The notes beneath the pieces were generated by a model. The model was given only the letters and a program-made list of their open reading frames with translations. It had not been told where the DNA came from and searched no databases. Position numbers and translations under genes: made by a program. A stretch of DNA of 64,000 bases from Actinoplanes nipponensis (lineage in GTDB: Bacteria; Actinomycetota; Actinomycetes; Mycobacteriales; Micromonosporaceae): the NCBI RefSeq assembly GCF_016862275.1, contig NZ_BOMQ01000074.1, positions 62,001-126,000 of the forward strand, in the 5' to 3' direction. Shown piece by piece: positions 60,010 through 64,000 of this stretch (positions within the stretch are counted from its first letter, which is position 1; the number at the start of each line of letters is the position of its first letter).

Positions 60010-60759
60010 ATGGACCTGCACCGGCAGTTCGACACCCTCGCGGGCCCGGAGGTAACCCCGACCATGGATGACATCAACGCCGACCTCGACCGCGGGCGCC
60101 GCGCCCTGCGCCGCCGCCGCACCGTGCAGAAGATCGCGGGGTCCGCGTTCGCCGTAGCCGCCCTCGCGGTCGGCTTCACGATCGCCACCAACGGCACCCC
60201 CGCCGCGACCACCCCCGCCGCGGTACGGACCCCCGGCCCGGTGAGCGCCGCCGCCACCCGGCTCGTCGCCTACACCGGCAGCCAGCCCAAGGGCTACACC
60301 ATCGACAAGGTGCCGGACGGCTGGGAGATCCAGGCCGACGACCCGAACGCGCTGATCCTGGCCCCGAAGAATGCCCTCGACAAGGACCCCAACAGCTTCG
60401 TCGGCAAGATCGGCATCATGCTGCAGTCCCGGGACCAGAGCGGCCCCGGGGCGGGCAAGAAGGTCACGGTGGGCGACGTCCCCGGCGTCCTCGTTCCGGA
60501 GCAGGAGGTCACCGACCCCACCACGCTGCGGCTGAGGGAGGAGGCCAAGCGCGCGGCGATCGCCAAGGGCGGCCCGTCCGCGGCGCCGTTCCTCGTGGAG
60601 AGCGACGCCGACGACGGCGCGACCCTGTGGGTCAAGCAGCCCAGCGGCGTCTACCTGCTGGTGCAGTTCTGGGAGGGGCTCGGGCTGAGCGAGCGGGACA
60701 TGCTCGAGATCGGCGCCGGGGTGCACGTGCACAAGGACGCCGTCCAGGGCCGCGGCTGA
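60010..60759 (+). CDS. Membrane protein, probable anti-sigma partner
   Basis: A 249-residue protein. A cytosolic N-terminus of about 40 residues ending in RRALRRRRTVQK, one TM helix (about 43-60, IAGSAFAVAALAVGFTI), and an exposed C-terminal domain (YTIDKVPDGWEIQADDPNALILAPK). No zinc-binding HxxxCxxC motif is seen, so it is not a ZAS-type anti-sigma. Such proteins commonly follow SigE-type genes in actinomycetes. Role as regulator is by position. Confidence 0.72.
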   Translation: MDLHRQFDTLAGPEVTPTMDDINADLDRGRRALRRRRTVQKIAGSAFAVAALAVGFTIATNGTPAATTPAAVRTPGPVSAAATRLVAYTGSQPKGYTIDKVPDGWEIQADDPNALILAPKNALDKDPNSFVGKIGIMLQSRDQSGPGAGKKVTVGDVPGVLVPEQEVTDPTTLRLREEAKRAAIAKGGPSAAPFLVESDADDGATLWVKQPSGVYLLVQFWEGLGLSERDMLEIGAGVHVHKDAVQGRG

Positions 60760-60795
60760 CCGCCCCCGAAATCCACAGTGGATGTCGGTGAACCC

Positions 60796-60830
60796 CCGGG
60801 CGGCCCGGTCGTGAAGACCGGGCCGCCCGG
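60796..60830. terminator. Bidirectional terminator hairpin
   Basis: A perfect 15-bp stem CCGGGCGGCCCGGTC/GACCGGGCCGCCCGG with a GTGAA loop, lying between the rightward sigma operon and the 3' end of the leftward tRNA array. It lacks a U-tract. Confidence 0.7.
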
Positions 60831-60838
60831 CCCCCTCG

Positions 60839-60911
60839 CTCCGGCGGGTGGACTCGAACCACCACCGTACGGATTAACAGTCCGCTGCCCTGCCGATTGG
60901 GCGACGCCGGA
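60839..60911 (-). tRNA. tRNA-Asn (anticodon GTT)
   Basis: A 73-nt cloverleaf. Acceptor TCCGGCG with CGCCGGA and discriminator G, anticodon loop CTGTTAA, T arm GGTGG-TTCGAGT-CCACC. CCA is not encoded. Last gene of the five-tRNA array in transcription order. Confidence 0.92.
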
Positions 60912-60949
60912 TCGTCGCGCGCTGTCCCGCTACGCCATGGGAACCTGCG

Positions 60950-61023
60950 TCTCGCCGGGTGGACTCGAACCACCGACCTTCGCCTTATCAGGGCGACGCT
61001 CCGACCGACTGAGCTACAGCGAG
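60950..61023 (-). tRNA. tRNA-Ile (anticodon GAT)
   Basis: A 74-nt cloverleaf. Acceptor CTCGCTG with CGGCGAG (one T-G) and discriminator A, anticodon loop CTGATAA, T arm GGTGG-TTCGAGT-CCACC. CCA not encoded. Fourth gene of the array. Confidence 0.92.
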
Positions 61024-61029
61024 ATGACG

Positions 61030-61116
61030 CGGAGAGTGCAGGGATCGAACCTGCGCGGGACTTCAGCCCCGTCGACGGCTTAGCAAGCCGCAGCCTTACC
61101 ACTCGGCCAACCCTCC
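61030..61116 (-). tRNA. tRNA-Ser (anticodon GCT)
   Basis: An 87-nt class II tRNA. Acceptor GGAGGGT with ACTCTCC and discriminator G, anticodon loop TTGCTAA, long variable arm (CGGGGCTGAAGTCCCG), T arm GCAGG-TTCGATC-CCTGC. Only 6 bp from the tRNA-Ile gene. Confidence 0.93.
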
Positions 61117-61156
61117 CAGGCGTGGCCGACGGAACACCGTCGGCCACGCTCACGCG

Positions 61157-61229
61157 TACCCGGAGGGGGATTCGAACCCCCAACCTTCCGACCCTGAATC
61201 GGACGCCTCTGCCGTTGGGCTACCCGGGC
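61157..61229 (-). tRNA. Class I tRNA with CAG anticodon (identity uncertain)
   Basis: A 73-nt cloverleaf. Acceptor GCCCGGG with TCCGGGT (G-U at 1-72 and 7-66), discriminator A, anticodon stem TCCGA/TCGGA with loop TTCAGGG, T arm GGGGG-TTCGAAT-CCCCC. The anticodon CAG reads Leu CUG, but tRNA-Leu is a class II tRNA with a long variable arm, and here the variable loop is 5 nt (AGGTT). The 1-72 G-U pair is as in actinobacterial tRNA-Glu. The charged amino acid cannot be stated. Confidence 0.8.
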
Positions 61230-61286
61230 ATGAACCGGCTGCGCCGGAATTGCTGTCGAGGACCAGGAAAAATTGCACGAGAAAAG

Positions 61287-61358
61287 CACGGGCGGCAGGA
61301 TTCGAACCCACAGCCTTCGGTTTTGGAGACCGGCGCTCTACCGTTGAGCTACGCCCGT
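61287..61358 (-). tRNA. tRNA-Trp (anticodon CCA)
   Basis: A 72-nt cloverleaf. Acceptor ACGGGCG with CGCCCGT and discriminator G, anticodon loop CTCCAAA with a C-A mismatch at 27-43, T arm GTGGG-TTCGAAT-CCTGC with two G-U type pairs. The imperfect stems suggest an accessory copy, not the sole housekeeping tRNA-Trp. First gene of the array in transcription order. Confidence 0.88.
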
Positions 61359-61375
61359 ATGACCATTCCGGAAAA

Positions 61376-61413
61376 TGAGAAAACCGCCCGGTCCCCAGCG
61401 TGCGGACGGGCGG
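61376..61413 (-). terminator. Intrinsic terminator upstream of the tRNA array
   Basis: On the minus strand CCGCCCGTCC-(loop)-GGACCGGGCGG (61413-61384) is followed by TTTTCTCATTTT. It points toward the tRNA array and lies just before tRNA-Trp. It either ends a leftward transcript from the 61.7-kb region or limits entry into the array. Confidence 0.65.
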
Positions 61414-62413
61414 CGTAAACGCAGGTCGTGCTGCGCTACCCGCTCCACCGCTCCTGGTCACGAAGGCTCTCGCGACGTCGCAGAGGTAGCTCGGCCGTGT
61501 CGGCGAGCCGGGCGCGGCCCAGCCACGTCGCCCACGGCTGGGCGATCGCGCAACTATTCTGCGGCGACATGACGGTCAACTCCCCTCGGCGGCTCGGCGC
61601 GGTGGCCGACTTCCAGGATGGCCGACCCCACCGTATTCGTCAACGCTTTTCCGGTCCGCATTCCGCGGGCCGCGGCGTCAGCACTCATTCTGTGCGAGTC
61701 GTCGCCCGGCGGCCAGCGATTAATAAGGATTCGGCCCGGGCGGCGGTGCGGCGCCCTGGATGAGCACGACGCACATGGACGGCCGGTAGGTCGTGCCGCC
61801 GTCGGTGCGCTCGTGCAGCACGGTCTGGACGGCAGGCTCGCTCGGGCGGGTGACTCCCCGGTCGGGCGGGCGATCAGCCTGGGCGCGACGCCGACCCGAG
61901 AACATAGGACAACGGGATGCGCCGGAGATTCTGCTGGCCCAGGCCATCGCCGCGGTCGGTGCTGACGGCGGCGTGCTCGGCGTGGTGAATGACGGCGTCT
62001 TCAGGGGCGTCCGGCGCCGACGACAACCTCGCCGCGATCCCCTCTCAACTGACCAACGCCCGCACGTCAGCGCAGGTGAGCAACCTGATCGCCACCATGC
62101 TGCCGCCGGCGGTCGGCGCTTCCTCCGCGTTTCTCGCCACCGCCGGACCGCCGACTGTTCCGCGCCCGGACGAGCCCGATCACCGGGTGCCGTGTGGCGT
62201 CGGCCGGTCCAGCTGACCAGCCTCCATCACGACCAGCTCACCGCCGTTGCCGCGGTGGGTGCCTGGGTCCTCGACATGATCTCCACCACGCTGGTCTGAC
62301 AACGGGTGCGGCCGCTCGGCCGTCACGGCATTTCGCGCCCGCGGCGTCGGTAGCCGTTCCGTGCGGCGACCCGGCCGCCCGCCGCCGAATGCGGCCGGCC
62401 GGCGTTTCGGTGA
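61414..62413. other. Gene-poor, probably decayed region
   Basis: About 1 kb. Short protein-like stretches occur in different plus frames: LLAQAIAAVGADGGVLGVV near 61930, AAIPSQLTNARTSAQVSNL near 62030, and QLTSLHHDQLTAVAAVGAWV near 62215. They do not join into one frame, so this looks like a frameshifted gene of unknown family. A 61-residue minus-strand ORF is listed separately. Confidence 0.4.
61720..61905 (-). CDS. Small hypothetical protein (61 aa)
   Basis: From ATG 61905 to TAA 61720. The C-terminal half (AVQTVLHERTDGGTTYRPSM, then VLIQGAAPPPGPNPY) looks protein-like, but no family is recognised and there is no clear ribosome site. It may be the tail of a truncated gene. Low support. Confidence 0.3.
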   Translation of the reverse strand: MFSGRRRAQADRPPDRGVTRPSEPAVQTVLHERTDGGTTYRPSMCVVLIQGAAPPPGPNPY

Positions 62414-63082
62414 TCAGGCGGCGCCGTTGTCGACGAACTCGTACGTCGTCCTCAGTGGCGCGTCGCCCAGTTCCTCGGCGATCAGGCCGCCGCCGGCCGA
62501 CACCTGCAGGAACGCGCCGCGGTTGCTGATCGCGTACGTCGGGTTCCCGTCCGCCGTCCGCTCCGGCTGCCGCGTGATGGTGAACAGCTGGCCGGCCCGG
62601 CCGGAGTCGCAGGCCGCCGCCTCGACGGTGAGCGGGCCGCTGCTGTTGCTCCGGACGCTCAGGCAGGCGGGTCCGCCGCCGGCCCGGGCCGTCCTGATCT
62701 GGTGCTTGTCCCCGGCCGGGAGGAGCAGGAACAGGCCCCGTCCGGCCTCGCCGTCGGTGAGCGTGAGCCGGCCGCGCTCGCCGACCACGACGATCGACTC
62801 CGCGCTCCGCACCGGGCGGATCACCACCTGCCGCCGGCCCGCGAGGATCGGGTCCGCCGTCCGGCCCGCCGCCGACTTGCGGCCGGCGCCGGACGAGGCG
62901 GTCCCACCCGAGGCGGCCCCGCCCGCGGACGGGGTGCCGCCCGACGGTGTGTTCCGGGGCGTCGGCGTCGTGAAGGCGACCGGCTCGCCGGACTGCCGCT
63001 CGACCGGGTTGCAGGCCTGCTGGGTGAGCACCAGGCCGGCGGCCAGGACCGCGGCGAGAACGGTGGCACGGTGACTCCGCAC
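62414..63082 (-). CDS. Exported protein with possible beta-trefoil domain
   Basis: A 222-residue protein. The signal peptide ends VLTQQAC, a weak lipobox-like site (Cys24). A Thr/Gly/Ser-rich linker (about 35-70) leads to a beta-rich domain with PACLSVRSNSSGPLTVEAAAC and GQLFTITRQP, which resembles ricin-B-like trefoil repeats. Lipid anchoring is uncertain because the -3 residue is not Leu. Ligand unknown. Downstream on the same strand of the membrane protein, 103 bp apart. Confidence 0.68.
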   Translation of the reverse strand: MRSHRATVLAAVLAAGLVLTQQACNPVERQSGEPVAFTTPTPRNTPSGGTPSAGGAASGGTASSGAGRKSAAGRTADPILAGRRQVVIRPVRSAESIVVVGERGRLTLTDGEAGRGLFLLLPAGDKHQIRTARAGGGPACLSVRSNSSGPLTVEAAACDSGRAGQLFTITRQPERTADGNPTYAISNRGAFLQVSAGGGLIAEELGDAPLRTTYEFVDNGAA

Positions 63083-63185
63083 GGGATCCTCCAGATCGAC
63101 GGGTGTCGGACCCGCGTCATGCTTGTCGATCTTCGGCCGGCCGCGGGGCCGTCGCCGCGCACAGTGGCACGAAACCTGGAGGCAG

Positions 63186-64000
63186 CTACCCGATCACCGG
63201 CAGGGCGGTCGCGATCGGCCAGGCGACGATCAGTGACCCGACGAGCGCGATGAGCCACGGCGGGGCCGCGAACCGGTGCAGCACGGCGCTCCAGACCGCC
63301 TGCCAGAGCAGCAGGACGGCGAGCAGCGGGATCACCAGCAGGACGAAGCCGTTGGTGAGCCCGGCGACGGCCGCCCCGGTCAGCGCGATCACGGCCACCG
63401 CCGAGACGCACAGCACGCCGATGCTGTTGCCGGCGGTGAGCCGCAGCGCGCCGTACGCGAGCACGGCGAAGCCTGCCCACACCAGCAGGAGCAGCCACCA
63501 GCGGGCGCCCACCGGGATCGCGGCGGTCAGCCCGAGGTGCATGGGCACGGCGATGGTCGTGGCCGCGTACCCGATCAGCACGGGCGTGGCGACCGCCATC
63601 CGCAGCCGTCCCGGCCGCTCGACCGGCGTGCTCGTCCCGCGCCAGCGGTGGTAGCCGAGGATCAACGCGCCGGCGACGCCGGTGAAGCCGACCACGTAGC
63701 CGCCGACCGCCAGCGGCAGGTCGTCGGTCGGCAGCACGGGCGCGAGCAGGGCACCGACCGCGGCGGCCGCGGCAGCCACCGCGACGGTCTCGCCGAGCCG
63801 CGCGACCGGAAACCGCGGCCAGCCCGACCGGGCGTCGCCGAACAGCAGCCGCGCGAGCGGGTACAGGCCCACGAGCAGGGCCAGCACCAGAGCCCCGGCC
63901 CCGGCGAGCCGGCGGATCGGCGACGGCAGCGCGCGGTCGGTGGCCGGGCCGCCGAGGCCCGCGTCCAGCCAGGCGGCGACCTCGCGATGGGTACGGGACG
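63186..64000 (-). CDS. Multi-TM membrane protein, 5' end outside window
   Basis: The frame is open to the right edge, so the N-terminus is missing. The visible part begins with a soluble segment (THREVAAWLDAGLGG) and then has about eight TM helices to the end (LVGSLIVAWPIATALPVIG). No family motif can be named; the soluble start could be the end of a hydrolase-type domain. Translation could also start internally near 63887, but the upstream frame has the same coding character. Confidence 0.6.
   Translation of the reverse strand, partial: SRTHREVAAWLDAGLGGPATDRALPSPIRRLAGAGALVLALLVGLYPLARLLFGDARSGWPRFPVARLGETVAVAAAAAAVGALLAPVLPTDDLPLAVGGYVVGFTGVAGALILGYHRWRGTSTPVERPGRLRMAVATPVLIGYAATTIAVPMHLGLTAAIPVGARWWLLLLVWAGFAVLAYGALRLTAGNSIGVLCVSAVAVIALTGAAVAGLTNGFVLLVIPLLAVLLLWQAVWSAVLHRFAAPPWLIALVGSLIVAWPIATALPVIG

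Overview
The window is very GC-rich DNA with strong third-position G/C bias, many GTG and TTG starts and typical actinomycete families (DUF3040, DUF5753/HTH regulators, RsbU-type phosphatases, a SigE-type ECF factor, CsoR, a multi-domain Ser/Thr kinase). It looks like chromosome of a filamentous actinomycete, most likely of the Micromonosporaceae (Actinoplanes-like). That placement is an inference from gene style, not from a marker gene.

Layout. 0-1.0 kb: csoR-copZ-membrane protein copper operon read leftward, with a CsoR-type palindrome in front. 1.1-6.3 kb: RecQ-like helicase with a phosphoribosyltransferase-like tail, small proteins, an SDR and an MFS pump whose leader carries a short ORF and alternative hairpins. 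6.5-8.5 kb: TrkH/TrkA potassium uptake. 8.5-13 kb: Ser/Thr kinase with an extracellular CBM2-like domain, fused MFS/spermidine synthase-like protein, secreted coiled-coil protein. 13-17.9 kb: a five-gene leftward operon (response regulator/phosphatase, CHASE3 histidine kinase, response regulator, inositol monophosphatase-like, SDR). 18-25.4 kb: M28 peptidase, Smr and TPR proteins, glycoside-hydrolase-like protein, LPXTG-anchored RCC1 protein. 25.6-33.3 kb: an OmpR-type two-component system, an attenuator-controlled DAHP synthase, and two glycosyltransferase genes. An 11-bp-periodic direct repeat (CACAGG core) lies in front of the response regulator gene and of both glycosyltransferase genes, suggesting one regulon. 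35.5-42.0 kb: a catabolic cluster (IclR regulator, amidohydrolase, CaiB-type CoA transferase, citryl-CoA-lyase-like protein, LigB and LigA ring-cleavage subunits, quinone-oxidoreductase-like enzyme) with twin palindromes in the divergent promoter. 42-47.4 kb: small regulatory and hypothetical genes.

From the tRNA-Arg at 47.5 kb to about 62.4 kb the sequence looks accessory. It holds a DUF4143 ATPase behind tandem repeats, remnants of IS5-type and ISL3-type transposases, a decayed sulfotransferase, a DUF2075 nuclease/helicase next to a MazG-like pyrophosphohydrolase, a secreted GH10 xylanase, an LpqF-type hydrolase paired with a zinc-finger protein, an autoregulated ECF sigma factor with a probable anti-sigma partner, and an array of five tRNA genes. 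One of these tRNAs has a CAG anticodon but a short variable arm.

The clearest regulatory structure is the transcription attenuator of the DAHP synthase gene (28.43-28.59 kb): a leaderless peptide reading SWAYQWF, three mutually exclusive hairpins and a canonical terminator. No integrase, CRISPR array, rRNA, complete insertion sequence or biosynthetic gene cluster was seen.
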